A DNA stretch of 64,000 bases from Candidatus Roizmanbacteria bacterium RIFCSPLOWO2_01_FULL_37_12 (GTDB lineage: Bacteria > Patescibacteriota > Microgenomatia > UBA1406 > GWC2-37-13): NCBI GenBank assembly GCA_001789645.1, contig MGAG01000010.1, positions 1 through 64,000 of the forward strand. The letters are read 5' to 3'. The position numbers and the translations under genes are program-made. Below the pieces are notes generated by a model, which was not told where the DNA came from, searched no databases, and saw nothing but the letters and a program-made list of their open reading frames with translations. Shown piece by piece: positions 32,288-41,457 of the stretch (within the stretch, counting starts at the first letter, position 1; each line of letters opens with the position of its first letter).

Positions 32288-33198
32288 AATCGGTCAGTGC
32301 AATAATTGTTGTTAAAAATAATCCTAGACACCTTTTTGAATCGTTGGATTCGATTAAAAATATTGTTTCGGAAATAATTATCGGTGATATTGATATTGGG
32401 AATGATTATAGAAAAAAACTTCTTGAAAATAAAAAAATAAGAATTGTTAAGCTACACTCAATCACTCCTTTTGCCGATCTGGTAAAAGAAGACTTAAAAG
32501 AACAGGCTAAAGGTGAATATATTCTTTATCTCGATCCCGACGAAATCTTTCCGACTGCTCTTATCTCTTATCTATTATCTATTATCAATAAATATGATTA
32601 TTTTCTTTTTCCCAGAAAAAATATTATCTTCGGAAAATGGATCGAACACTCCCGTTGGTGGCCTGATTACCAATTTAGGCTTTTTAAGAAAAATTCCGTA
32701 ATCTGGCCTAAAGTACTCCATCCTATTCCTAAAGGCAAAGGTAAAGAATTTAGATTTGAAGCCAGCGAAGAAAACTCAATACTCCATTACAACTATGATA
32801 ATTTGGATCAATTTATTGAAAAAGCGACCAGATACGCAAAATCAGAAGCCGAATCATTTGTTCAAAAAAAAGAAAACTATACCTTAAGACAATCATTGCA
32901 AAAATCATTATCTGAGTTTATTGGTAGGTTTTTTTCTTCTGAAGGCTATAAGGACGGAATACATGGATTTGTCTTATCCGTCCTACAAATGTTCTATTAT
33001 TTTCTGGTTTATTTTTATTATTGGGAAAAGAAAAAATATTTAAATATAGAAAAAGATATTCCTCAGACTTATCAGACGTTTGCAAACAATCTGCACCTTG
33101 AAACTAATTTTTGGCTTATAAAGAAAAATCTCGTCTCAGCATCAGGAAAAATAAAACTTAAAATCCAAAACAAAATTCTGAAATTATTTGGGTCTTAG
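32284..33198 (+). CDS. GT2 glycosyltransferase, WaaE/KdtX-like
   Basis: 304 residues: SAIIVVKNNPRHLFESLDSI, EIIIGDIDIGND, LYLDPDEIFP as metal site, then EHSRWWPDYQFRLFKKNSVIWP, a block typical of WaaE-like beta-glucosyltransferases acting on surface glycans. An amphipathic C-terminal helix may attach it to the membrane. Paralogue of the gene at 42894. The DxD-like first motif is altered (GDID instead of VDDxS). Confidence 0.85.
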   Translation: MKSVSAIIVVKNNPRHLFESLDSIKNIVSEIIIGDIDIGNDYRKKLLENKKIRIVKLHSITPFADLVKEDLKEQAKGEYILYLDPDEIFPTALISYLLSIINKYDYFLFPRKNIIFGKWIEHSRWWPDYQFRLFKKNSVIWPKVLHPIPKGKGKEFRFEASEENSILHYNYDNLDQFIEKATRYAKSEAESFVQKKENYTLRQSLQKSLSEFIGRFFSSEGYKDGIHGFVLSVLQMFYYFLVYFYYWEKKKYLNIEKDIPQTYQTFANNLHLETNFWLIKKNLVSASGKIKLKIQNKILKLFGS

Positions 33199-33199
33199 T

Positions 33200-33263
33200 G
33201 TCATTCCGAACTTGTTTCGGAATCTGGTTCTAAAATCAGATGCTGAAACGAGTTCAGCATGAC
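33200..33263. repeat. Dispersed palindromic repeat (near twin of 36580-36644)
   Basis: GTCATTCCGAACTTGTTTCGGAAT, spacer with AAATCAGATGCTGAAACGAGTTCAGCATGAC. Differs from the copy at 36580 by about one or two bases. Its last bases provide the ATG of the next gene. Confidence 0.9.
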
Positions 33264-34875
33264 AAAGGCATTAAATACTAAAAAAATTCTTTTCGTTCTT
33301 TTCTTTTTATTTATTTCTATAAGACTGCCTTTTCTTGACCAAATCAATCTTCTTCCTGACGAACGCGACATTGCGTTATCCGGTTGGTCGATCGCACAAA
33401 CAGGCAAAGATCTTTTTGGCAAACCGTTTCCGCTGGTTTTTGAAAACATCAGCCCGAATAATCCGCTTTTTGCAATCTATTTTGCTGCCTTCTGGTTTCT
33501 ATTGATCCCTATTAAATCGGTGTTTTTAGCCAGACTCCCTTTTGTTTTAGTTTCATCTTTATTAGTATTTGTGTCTTTTCAAATAGTTAAAATCCTCACA
33601 AATAACGATAAAAAAGCCCTACTAACAACTATTGTCTTATGCTTTAGTCCGTGGATTTTTCATATAACTAGGTTAGCTCTCGATATTCCACTCGCCATGG
33701 TCTTTCTATTTACTGGAATTCTTTATTACCTTGAAAAAAGGAAGTTTTCAGCGCTCATGTTATTATTTCTTGCTTCTTTTACATACCAGGGATTTCGTCT
33801 ACTTATTCCCTTCCTTTTAATTTATCTTGAATTATTTTTCCTGATCAAACAAAAATCTTGGAGATATTTTGTATTTAATTCCCTGAAAAATCTTTTGTTC
33901 GTTATATTACTTGTGTTAATAGCGTCATATTTAGAACCTAATATAAGTAAGAATAGACTTTCCGAAATAATTTTTTTTAATAATGAGAAAAATGCCCAAG
34001 CTGTATATTTTAAAAGGATCACAAGTATTGCTTCGCCCGAAATTGCACGCATATTCGATAATAAATTAACTGTTTCCTTAGAAGAAATTTTTCTGAATTT
34101 TACAAAAGGTCTTGATCTAAGCTATCTCTTTAAAAATGGAGATTATAGTCCCATAAACGGAAACGCGTCTACGGGACAATATTTATTTGTTTTTATCATA
34201 TTCTATTTCTTAGGAATTGTTTATTTAGGGAAAAAGGGTGCTAGTTTTGACACATATCTTTTAGGATTTATTCCCCTTGGGATGGTTCCTGCTTTATTAA
34301 GTTCTCATGGAATTTCATTTTCCATTCGGGGTGTTCTTTCTTCGTTCGGTTTCAGTTATCTTTTGTCTCTTGGGATAATTTATTTTTTTCAATTAGTAAA
34401 AGATTATAAATTTAAAAAGTTTTATTTTCTAGTCATTGGAACTGTCTTTTTAATTAATCTTAGTTATTTTATATATGGTTACTACCAACGCAGGCCTAAA
34501 ACAGTAGGAGAATTGTTTTATGAAAATGAACGTCGATTATCTTTATTTTTATTAAAAAAAAATAAACCTTATGAAATATATCACCAGTTACCGCAAAACG
34601 CCTTTTTAAGTTATATTTTTTTTAGAAATGATGGTTTTGATCTGAGTCGGGTACAAAACAATATGTTTAAAAAAAATTATTCCTATGACGGATTAAAATT
34701 CAAAAAATGCAATCATAAAGTAAACTATCTTCAAACTGCAAATACTATTATTCACGAACCTTGCGTGGAAAAAATTAATTATGATCTGTTAAACGATATC
34801 AATAATATTAAAGTTAAAAATAGAATTCTTTACAAGGATTTTTCGGGAAAGACCGCTTACTTTGTAATTGAATAA
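33259..34875 (+). CDS. GT-C/GT39-like membrane glycosyltransferase
   Basis: 538 residues, about ten helices. First outer loop LLPDERDIALSGWSIAQTGKDLFGKPFPLVF, followed by NNPLFAIYFAAFW; this DER...GKD form recurs in GT39-like proteins of CPR (compare the gene at 45757). C-terminal extracytoplasmic domain. The start codon lies in the end of a dispersed repeat (CAGC-ATG-ACA), giving N-terminus MTKALN. The last 19 bases overlap the convergent gene. Confidence 0.82.
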   Translation: MTKALNTKKILFVLFFLFISIRLPFLDQINLLPDERDIALSGWSIAQTGKDLFGKPFPLVFENISPNNPLFAIYFAAFWFLLIPIKSVFLARLPFVLVSSLLVFVSFQIVKILTNNDKKALLTTIVLCFSPWIFHITRLALDIPLAMVFLFTGILYYLEKRKFSALMLLFLASFTYQGFRLLIPFLLIYLELFFLIKQKSWRYFVFNSLKNLLFVILLVLIASYLEPNISKNRLSEIIFFNNEKNAQAVYFKRITSIASPEIARIFDNKLTVSLEEIFLNFTKGLDLSYLFKNGDYSPINGNASTGQYLFVFIIFYFLGIVYLGKKGASFDTYLLGFIPLGMVPALLSSHGISFSIRGVLSSFGFSYLLSLGIIYFFQLVKDYKFKKFYFLVIGTVFLINLSYFIYGYYQRRPKTVGELFYENERRLSLFLLKKNKPYEIYHQLPQNAFLSYIFFRNDGFDLSRVQNNMFKKNYSYDGLKFKKCNHKVNYLQTANTIIHEPCVEKINYDLLNDINNIKVKNRILYKDFSGKTAYFVIE

Positions 34876-36566
34876 ATATTCACTGATTTATTTTCGAAGA
34901 TTTTCTTACTGTTTTTCGGTCTGCATTTGACCATAATTTTTTCCTCGTCTAAAAGCTTTCTTATTTCATAAACATAATCTATTTCATCTAAAATAGAGCA
35001 ATCCTTTTTTTCTAATCGCGCCAGCCTTTTTTGGTAAAGAACTCCTGTCAGTCTTAATTGAAGGATATTGACCAAATATGATTGCTTACCGGAAAATGCC
35101 GTCACATAAGCCGTATCTTCATAGGCGAATAATAAATTTGGCTTATTGTAATTTTTCCACTTTTTATCATAAAGAGGACTTAATACAATGCCTCCGGGTT
35201 GTTGTTTTAAAAAATTCAAAGCTTTTATTTCATCGACCGGCAAATAAGTTGCTCCCGGTGTAACGGCAAAAAGTCGAATCAGATCCAAAGAAGTCGGGAC
35301 TGAAAGCAATAACAAAAGTGCGGTTAATCCGATCAGCACTGGTTTATTTGATTTAATTAAATCATGTACTAATCGAGCAAGATGAATAGTTAAGAGAAAA
35401 ATAGCGTAAAAAAAGAATTGGATTGTGTTCCACCACTCTGCTTTCTGCACCAAAGTAACGGTTAAAAAGATTGAAAATAATATCGTCAGAATAATCGTCA
35501 AATCAAACTTCTCCATTTTTCTTTGTAAGAACAAAAACCCTAAATAAAAAAAGGCTAATATTCTTGTTCCTAAATAAAAGATTAAAAATAAAGTAAGATT
35601 TATAAATTCTATCCAGATGAATCTCGGGCCGATTCTTCCTTGGGCTAAAATATAGTATCTGGCATCAGTCAAATCACGCAGATAAAATTGATTTGGCTCT
35701 TCCGTAATTGTATGAACCAAAGCAAAAGGCGCCCAACCAAAAACAGCTCCACTTTTAAATGATCTCATAGGATCATAAAACAATAAAATACTACTAAAGA
35801 TAAATAAACAAATAATGACTGAGTATTTAATTAATTTTTTTATATTTTTGAAAGGTATTGTTAAAAATAAATAAGTAAAAATTAAAAAGATGCTTATTAC
35901 CCCTCCGTAGAATTTCAATCCCATTATTAAAAAAATACATAAACCCATTATTAGCACGTTTTTTAGTCTAAGATTTTTCTCCTTCATTAATATCAATATA
36001 GTGAGAAAAGGAAGCAGGGAAAAAGCATAGGGGAGATTGGACATCATATGCATAATTGGCTGAGGAAGAAGAGTCGATGATCCGTTTATCGTCTTATCAT
36101 GAATCCAAGTCAAAATGAATGAAAACGATCCGGCAAAGTAACTCAGCAATAGAAATAAAAAAATAAAAAGTTTAGAATCTTTTATTTTTCTTGCGAAAAT
36201 TATAAGTAGTCCCGTAAAGAGTATAAACCAAACAACAGGAAATAATTTAAAGTAGGAAAAAATTGCGGGAATTCCGATCTTGGATAAAAGAAAAATAAAA
36301 AAATCCAGAAGATAGTTATATCCGTATAAATTTTCACCTGCAAAGGTGGGGGCAATAAAGGGAAACTTTTGAAAAGATACATTCGCTATAGCCAGATGCC
36401 AAATAGCATCATGCCCTTGTACTCCCCAGAAATTAATTCCGCAGGCATCTTTAAAACAAAAAAATGTGCCGCTGGGAAAAATAACTAACATGTAGAGAAA
36501 AAAAGCTGGCAGAACGATAAAAAGTAAGAGCTTATTCTTTTTGATATAATCAATTACAAACTTCAT
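34857..36566 (-). CDS. Large multi-pass membrane protein, GT-C-like
   Basis: About 569 residues, about thirteen helices. After the first helix comes CGINFWGVQGHDAIWHLAIANVSFQKFP, then GENLYGYNYLLDFFIFLLSK, which resembles the acidic first loop of GT-C proteins. The ATG at 36566 is preferred: the longer frame to 36653 begins inside a repeat and adds LNSFQHLIFKTRFRNKFGM, the usual translation of this repeat family. Convergent with the preceding GT39-like gene. Donor and acceptor unknown. Confidence 0.72.
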   Translation of the reverse strand: MKFVIDYIKKNKLLLFIVLPAFFLYMLVIFPSGTFFCFKDACGINFWGVQGHDAIWHLAIANVSFQKFPFIAPTFAGENLYGYNYLLDFFIFLLSKIGIPAIFSYFKLFPVVWFILFTGLLIIFARKIKDSKLFIFLFLLLSYFAGSFSFILTWIHDKTINGSSTLLPQPIMHMMSNLPYAFSLLPFLTILILMKEKNLRLKNVLIMGLCIFLIMGLKFYGGVISIFLIFTYLFLTIPFKNIKKLIKYSVIICLFIFSSILLFYDPMRSFKSGAVFGWAPFALVHTITEEPNQFYLRDLTDARYYILAQGRIGPRFIWIEFINLTLFLIFYLGTRILAFFYLGFLFLQRKMEKFDLTIILTILFSIFLTVTLVQKAEWWNTIQFFFYAIFLLTIHLARLVHDLIKSNKPVLIGLTALLLLLSVPTSLDLIRLFAVTPGATYLPVDEIKALNFLKQQPGGIVLSPLYDKKWKNYNKPNLLFAYEDTAYVTAFSGKQSYLVNILQLRLTGVLYQKRLARLEKKDCSILDEIDYVYEIRKLLDEEKIMVKCRPKNSKKIFENKSVNIYSITK

Positions 36567-36579
36567 AATAACTATTTGT

Positions 36580-36644
36580 GTCATTCCGAACTTGTTTCGG
36601 AATCTGGTTTTAAAAATCAGATGCTGAAACGAGTTCAGCATGAC
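36580..36644. repeat. Dispersed palindromic repeat (near twin of 33200-33263)
   Basis: Almost identical to the copy 3.4 kb upstream, in the same orientation. Lies between two divergent genes; its terminal ATGACA is the start of the next gene. Confidence 0.9.
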
Positions 36645-37476
36645 AAATAACACACTGGTATTAATAAATGTTGTCTACGAGAATTATACTGTACTTCCGG
36701 ACTTCTTAGAAAGTCTTCGTAATCAATCAAACAAAAATTTTTATCTGATCAATATTGATCTATCAGTTCACCGGTCAATCATTGACCTCAAAAAAATTCC
36801 GGGTGAAACTATTTATTCTATGAATAAAGGTTATGCTCATGGAGTAAACGTCGGCTTAAAAAAAGCGATTGACGAGGGATTTCACTTTTTTTGCATTATT
36901 AATAATGATACTTATTTCAAACAGGATTTTATAAAAAACTCTCTTATTTCTCTCATCAATCATCCATTATCTATCATCGGGGGGAAAATATACTATGCCC
37001 CCGGATACGAATACCATAAAGGTCGCTATAAAAAATCAAATTTAGGTAAAGTCATTTGGTATGCGGGCGGTTTTGTAGATTGGAAGCACGCTTTTACCCC
37101 CCACATCGGAGTCGATAAAGTTGATAACGGACAATTTAACATTTTTAAAGAAGTCAACTTTATTAATGGGGCTCTAATGTTATTTAATAAATCCGTAATT
37201 GATAAAGTCGGCTTTTGGGATGAGGGATACTTTCTCTACTTCGAGGATGCTGATTTTTGCATCAGAGCCAAAAAAGTCGGAATAAAGCTATTTTATGATC
37301 CTTCCATAGTTATCTGGCATAAAATATCTCAATCAACTGGCGGATCCGGATCATCACTCCATCAAAAATATCAAAATAAAAATCGACTGAAATTTGGTTT
37401 AAAATACGCTCCCTTAAGGACTAAATTACATTTAATAAAAAATTATATATTTGACCTTTTGTCATTCCGCACTTGA
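36640..37476 (+). CDS. GT2 glycosyltransferase (rhamnosyltransferase-like)
   Basis: 278 residues: VLINVVYENYTVLPDFLESL, NKGYAHGVNVGLKKAID, INNDTYFKQDF (metal site NND), FINGALMLFNKSVIDKVGFWDEGYFLYFEDADFCIRAK. These are typical of GT2 enzymes that extend surface polysaccharides, often rhamnosyltransferases. Both ends lie in dispersed repeats: the start ATG and the last codons SFRT-stop. Soluble, probably at the inner membrane face. Confidence 0.87.
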   Translation: MTNNTLVLINVVYENYTVLPDFLESLRNQSNKNFYLINIDLSVHRSIIDLKKIPGETIYSMNKGYAHGVNVGLKKAIDEGFHFFCIINNDTYFKQDFIKNSLISLINHPLSIIGGKIYYAPGYEYHKGRYKKSNLGKVIWYAGGFVDWKHAFTPHIGVDKVDNGQFNIFKEVNFINGALMLFNKSVIDKVGFWDEGYFLYFEDADFCIRAKKVGIKLFYDPSIVIWHKISQSTGGSGSSLHQKYQNKNRLKFGLKYAPLRTKLHLIKNYIFDLLSFRT

Positions 37477-37547
37477 TGCGGAATCTATATAATAGTGTCA
37501 TCCTGAACTCGTTTCAGGATCTGGATTCCCGCTTTCGCGGGAATGAC
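37461..37547. repeat. Double dispersed repeat
   Basis: Two units: GTCATTCCGCACTTGATGCGGAAT, then GTCATCCTGAACTCGTTTCAGGAT with ATTCCCGCtttcGCGGGAATGAC. Holds the stop codon of one gene and the start codon of the next. Confidence 0.9.
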
Positions 37548-38862
37548 AAAAATGTTTAAAAAACACTCACTTCTAATTTTATTAATAATTGGTTCTATTT
37601 TTAGAGTATTTATTAGCTTCAATACCTACAGTGGCGATCTTACTAATCACATGATTTGGGGTGAAGATGCAGTAAAACATGGTTTACAGGGACTTTATGA
37701 GCGAAATTTTGAAAAAATATATGGTCATACTTCACCCAACTATCCACCACTGATAATTCTTATTTTTGCCATTCTCTATTTGCTTAAAAATTTGGTCTAT
37801 CAGATTGCGTGGTTATTAAATCTTCATGTTTCGTTTTTCCCATCAAATTTAATTTTTTTCCTAAGAGACTTTGATTATTTTCCTTATCTTCTCAAACTCC
37901 CTGCCATTTTTGCCGATATCGGAATTGCATATATCACTTATCTATTTTTTAAAAAAAATAAACCAGGTAACGAGGCAACAAGTCAACTAGCAACGGTTTT
38001 TGTATTATTCAATCCGGCCTATTTTTACAACAGCGCTTATTGGGGCCAAACTGATTCTTTACCTCTTTTTTTTCTTCTAGTTTCATTTTATGCTCTAATC
38101 TATCAGAAAAAAATCTTTTTCTCAGCAATTCTTTTTATCCTGGGTCTTCTCTCTAAACAAACAGTGGTAATATTTATACCTCTTTATTTGATGCTACTTT
38201 ACCAATCATCCAGCCTGAAGATATTAGTTAAAACTTTTTTAGTTTCGTTAATATTTTTTTGCTCTTTTTTTCTTCCTTTTTACCAAAAAGGTAATTTATT
38301 AACATTCCCATTCTCAACATACTTGAATAAAATACTTTTATCTCCCGGAATTCCTTATACATCTAACCACGCATTTAACATCTGGTATTTATTAACTGGT
38401 TCGCGAAAAACTCTGGCTTCGTCTAATTTCAATTTGAATGTTTCCTATGAAATATGGGGATTTTTTGCAGCAAGTTTACTTATAATTTTAGTTTTACTGA
38501 AATTAATAAAAAGCCGCTTTCAGCCAAAAAATATTTTTTATGCAGGATTTCTTATTCCTCTGACTTCATTTTTGTTTCTGACCAAAATGCACGAAAGACA
38601 TTTAATCCTCACATTACCATTTCTACTCCTCATCTCATACGACAACAAACTTCTATTAATTTCTTATATCTTTATATCCTTGTTTAATTTTTTCAATATG
38701 TACCACAACTGGTGGTCTCCTGAAATCTCAATATTGAAGAATTCGTTGTCAAACAATCAAATAATTAACTTTCTAACAATATTCCTAATCATTTTTTATT
38801 TTTTTTCTCTTTTGAATTATTCCGGTTTAAGTAGTAAAAATAAAAAAAATATAATAGATTAA
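37543..38862 (+). CDS. GT-C type membrane glycosyltransferase (DUF2029/Alg-like)
   Basis: 439 residues, about eleven helices. First loop SGDLTNHMIWGEDAVKHGLQGLY then SPNYPPLIILIFAILY; later NPAYFYNSAYWGQTDSLP and LLSKQTVVIF. This order (GD...W; YPPL; WGQxD) is that of GT87/Alg6-8-like mannosyl- or glucosyltransferases using lipid-phosphate donors. An alternative ATG at 37552 is only three codons later. Its 3' end overlaps the convergent gene by 74 bases. Confidence 0.82.
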   Translation: MTKMFKKHSLLILLIIGSIFRVFISFNTYSGDLTNHMIWGEDAVKHGLQGLYERNFEKIYGHTSPNYPPLIILIFAILYLLKNLVYQIAWLLNLHVSFFPSNLIFFLRDFDYFPYLLKLPAIFADIGIAYITYLFFKKNKPGNEATSQLATVFVLFNPAYFYNSAYWGQTDSLPLFFLLVSFYALIYQKKIFFSAILFILGLLSKQTVVIFIPLYLMLLYQSSSLKILVKTFLVSLIFFCSFFLPFYQKGNLLTFPFSTYLNKILLSPGIPYTSNHAFNIWYLLTGSRKTLASSNFNLNVSYEIWGFFAASLLIILVLLKLIKSRFQPKNIFYAGFLIPLTSFLFLTKMHERHLILTLPFLLLISYDNKLLLISYIFISLFNFFNMYHNWWSPEISILKNSLSNNQIINFLTIFLIIFYFFSLLNYSGLSSKNKKNIID

Positions 38863-39910
38863 AAATTGCTGCAGCTCCGATTATTCCGTGCTTGAGTTCA
38901 ACTTTTTCTATCGTATCCCACCCTCCCAATCTTATATATGGATAATAGGAAATTAGAAGTCCGAAGAAAAAAATGTTCAATCGACTTGCACCGAGTAAAA
39001 TCGAGGTGTTAATCGATTCTTTTAATAACGGTAAAAATATAAATAAATTGAGAAAATACCATGGTTGGATTTCTGATTTTATAGATAGATAAACAATTAC
39101 CCCAATCAAAAAAGTAAAAATAAATTTATTCCTTCTTTTATTCGATTTTGTCAATAATAATATGGGGAAGGTAATGAATTTTATTCCGATTGAAAGCAAA
39201 AAAAACAATCTGGATATTAATGCCTTACTTATTAGAAGGTAATAAATTCCAATTATTCCTAAAGATACTGCAATTAAGTCATTGTGAGAGTTAACTAAAC
39301 CTTCAATAATTATCAAAGGATGGGTGGCAAAGACGACCGCAAACTTTTTATTTAATTTATTTAAATAAAACACCGCCAGAAAATAAAAAATAACAAAAGT
39401 TGACTTGAAAAATAAAAAACTTAGGACAAATTTGCCAAGACTAAAAAAAGAAGGTATTAAAGTGATTAAAAGGAATACGGGACCATAGGGATAAGTTCTG
39501 TGTGTCCACTGTAAAAAACGAAGCCAGTAGTCATCAGGAAAATCAAGCGCTTTATAAAAGTAAGGATTTTGCCGATAAAAAGTAATAATTCTGGCATCAA
39601 ACATATAGTTCAAAAAGTCATGAGATAAAAAAGGATATGATATTAACAATATCACTCCGATTATTATGGCTAATCTAATCGGATTAAACTGTTTATATTT
39701 TTTGACAAAAAAATAATGAAATGCAAAAAGAACGATTACTAAAGAAAAATACGCCACCCAGGAATTTTGTCTTTCATAATAACCAAAATAAACTAATTTC
39801 TCCCTGAATATCTCCCACCCCCTAGTCTGAAAAAAAGTAATATTCGGATCAATTAAGGCGAAAGAATAAATTGAAAGAGAAAGTAAAACTCCAGCATAAA
39901 TTATTATCAT
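38789..39910 (-). CDS. GT-C type membrane glycosyltransferase (MptA/GT87-like)
   Basis: 373 residues, about ten helices: SYPFLSHDFLNYMFDARIITFYRQNPYF in the first loop, then RTYPYGPVFLLITL, NPLIIIE-like HPLIIIEGLVNSHNDL. These match the polyprenol-phosphate-mannose-dependent alpha-mannosyltransferases of the GT87 and MptA type. A Shine-Dalgarno-like AAAGG lies 6 bases before the ATG. The final 25 codons are antisense to the end of the previous gene. Confidence 0.8.
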   Translation of the reverse strand: MIIIYAGVLLSLSIYSFALIDPNITFFQTRGWEIFREKLVYFGYYERQNSWVAYFSLVIVLFAFHYFFVKKYKQFNPIRLAIIIGVILLISYPFLSHDFLNYMFDARIITFYRQNPYFYKALDFPDDYWLRFLQWTHRTYPYGPVFLLITLIPSFFSLGKFVLSFLFFKSTFVIFYFLAVFYLNKLNKKFAVVFATHPLIIIEGLVNSHNDLIAVSLGIIGIYYLLISKALISRLFFLLSIGIKFITFPILLLTKSNKRRNKFIFTFLIGVIVYLSIKSEIQPWYFLNLFIFLPLLKESINTSILLGASRLNIFFFGLLISYYPYIRLGGWDTIEKVELKHGIIGAAAIFNLLYFFYFYYLNRNNSKEKKNKK

Positions 39911-39922
39911 ATTGGCCTTTCG

Positions 39923-40007
39923 TCATGCTGAATTTATTTCACCGAGTCTGACTCGGTTTCAGCATCTGATTTTTAGATAGCAGATCCTGAAACTAGTTCA
40001 GGATGAC
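39923..40007. repeat. Dispersed repeat with nested hairpin
   Basis: GTCATGCTGAATTTATTTCA + CCGAGTC-T-GACTCGG + TTTCAGCATC, then CAGATCCTGAAACTAGTTCAGGATGAC. Sister of 29058-29145 with compensating changes in the nested stem. Confidence 0.85.
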
Positions 40008-40011
40008 ATGA

Positions 40012-41457
40012 TTATGGTTTGGTTAAAATGGAAAAGGAATTATTTTTTTCAAGTAGTTTATATTTTATTTCTTTTTTCTTTAAATCATCTACCACCCAAT
40101 TTCTGGTTATAACAATATAATTTTTTTCATTCGACTGAATAAATTTTTCTAGAGTTTTTTTATCATCCGCTAGATAAGCCAGGGGTTGCACGTTTTTACC
40201 CGAATAAAATACAGCTATCGGTAAATAGTCATCGTCTAGATAAATCGGTTTATTATATTTTCCGGCCACTTTAGAAATAGCTACATCATCAGGTATCCAC
40301 TTATTAGCCGGGATTACTTCTTTATAAAAAATTCTAATTTGAACAAATGCGAAATATAAAAATAAAGTTAGAAATAGCGAAGCAGGAATTATGTTAGGTA
40401 TCTTAATATTTTTACTGTGACGAATTAGTATTTGATTGAAGGTGAGATAAGCCAAAAATATTCCTTCGCTGACTCCTAAGGCAATTAGGAAACTTAAAGG
40501 CAAATAAACCGGGATAAGATGCCAGAGTTCGGTTTCTTTTGAGGTTAAAAAGGGATAAAAAACTATAAAGTTCCAGAGAAATAGAAAAAAAATAAACTTT
40601 TTTAGAAATTTAAGAGAGACAAGCAAAAATCCCAAAGTCGCTAACCAAATGTAATACCACTTTCTCACACCCATATGAAGATAAAATAACGGCTGTTCAA
40701 TCATCGGTTTAAAATAGGAGGCAAATGTTTTATTCCTTGTGCCTTTATGAATAAAGTGGTATTCATAAAAATCCGGAAAGGTTTTTAAGTGATAGTAGTA
40801 CCAAGGAAACACAGTAAGACCAAAAAACAATATACCGATTAAAACTAAAACCAAATTTTTTTTGACATTGATCAATTGACTGAAATTAAGATAGATTATT
40901 AGAATAATGGCAGATACCCCTACTAGAGTTTTAGATAAAATTAGTCCTCCAAAGCTTAACATCACCAATGGAAACCAATTAAAATTTTTGGCAGATTTTA
41001 CTGACAGATAAACAGTCAAAATGTAAAAAAATACGAAAACAGATTCCAGGTTGCCGGAGCGAACCCTGATAACATACCAGACAGACGTACCTAAAATTAT
41101 AGCCGCTACAAAGCCTATAATTTTTTTTCCAAACAGTTCAATCCCGACTTTATTCATCAGTAAAATAGAAAAAAGACCTAATAAAGCTGAAGGAAGCCTG
41201 GTAGAAAATTCGTTTACTCCAAAAAATTTATAAGCAATCGCTATTAACCAAAATCCCATAGGAGGATGGTCGTAGTAAGGTTTTCCATTCCAAACCATAT
41301 TCATAAAATCTCCGGTTCTTGACATATCCCTTGCAATAGACCCATACCATGCCTCGTCCCAACTTGCAAGTGTGCTATAATCTAATCGGTAAAAGAAGAA
41401 AAAACTGAATAATATGGCCAAAAAAATTATTGGGGCTGCGCTTTTTATTTTTGTCAT
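40012..41457 (-). CDS. ArnT/PMT-like GT-C glycosyltransferase (GT39/GT83)
   Basis: 481 residues, about twelve helices. The signature LASWDEAWYGSIARDM followed by YYDHPPMGFWLIA is the most canonical ArnT/PMT first loop in the window; FSTRLPSALLGL follows. C-terminal extracytoplasmic domain about 80 residues. AAGGA lies a few bases before the ATG. Its first 44 bases overlap the divergent gene starting at 41414, so the N-terminal helices of both proteins are encoded on opposite strands of the same DNA. Confidence 0.88.
   Translation of the reverse strand: MTKIKSAAPIIFLAILFSFFFFYRLDYSTLASWDEAWYGSIARDMSRTGDFMNMVWNGKPYYDHPPMGFWLIAIAYKFFGVNEFSTRLPSALLGLFSILLMNKVGIELFGKKIIGFVAAIILGTSVWYVIRVRSGNLESVFVFFYILTVYLSVKSAKNFNWFPLVMLSFGGLILSKTLVGVSAIILIIYLNFSQLINVKKNLVLVLIGILFFGLTVFPWYYYHLKTFPDFYEYHFIHKGTRNKTFASYFKPMIEQPLFYLHMGVRKWYYIWLATLGFLLVSLKFLKKFIFFLFLWNFIVFYPFLTSKETELWHLIPVYLPLSFLIALGVSEGIFLAYLTFNQILIRHSKNIKIPNIIPASLFLTLFLYFAFVQIRIFYKEVIPANKWIPDDVAISKVAGKYNKPIYLDDDYLPIAVFYSGKNVQPLAYLADDKKTLEKFIQSNEKNYIVITRNWVVDDLKKKEIKYKLLEKNNSFSILTKP

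Noticed and set aside
36567-36653. N-terminal extension of the membrane protein at 34857
   Set aside because: The extra residues are the usual translation of the dispersed repeat; the helix-forming part starts at 36566.
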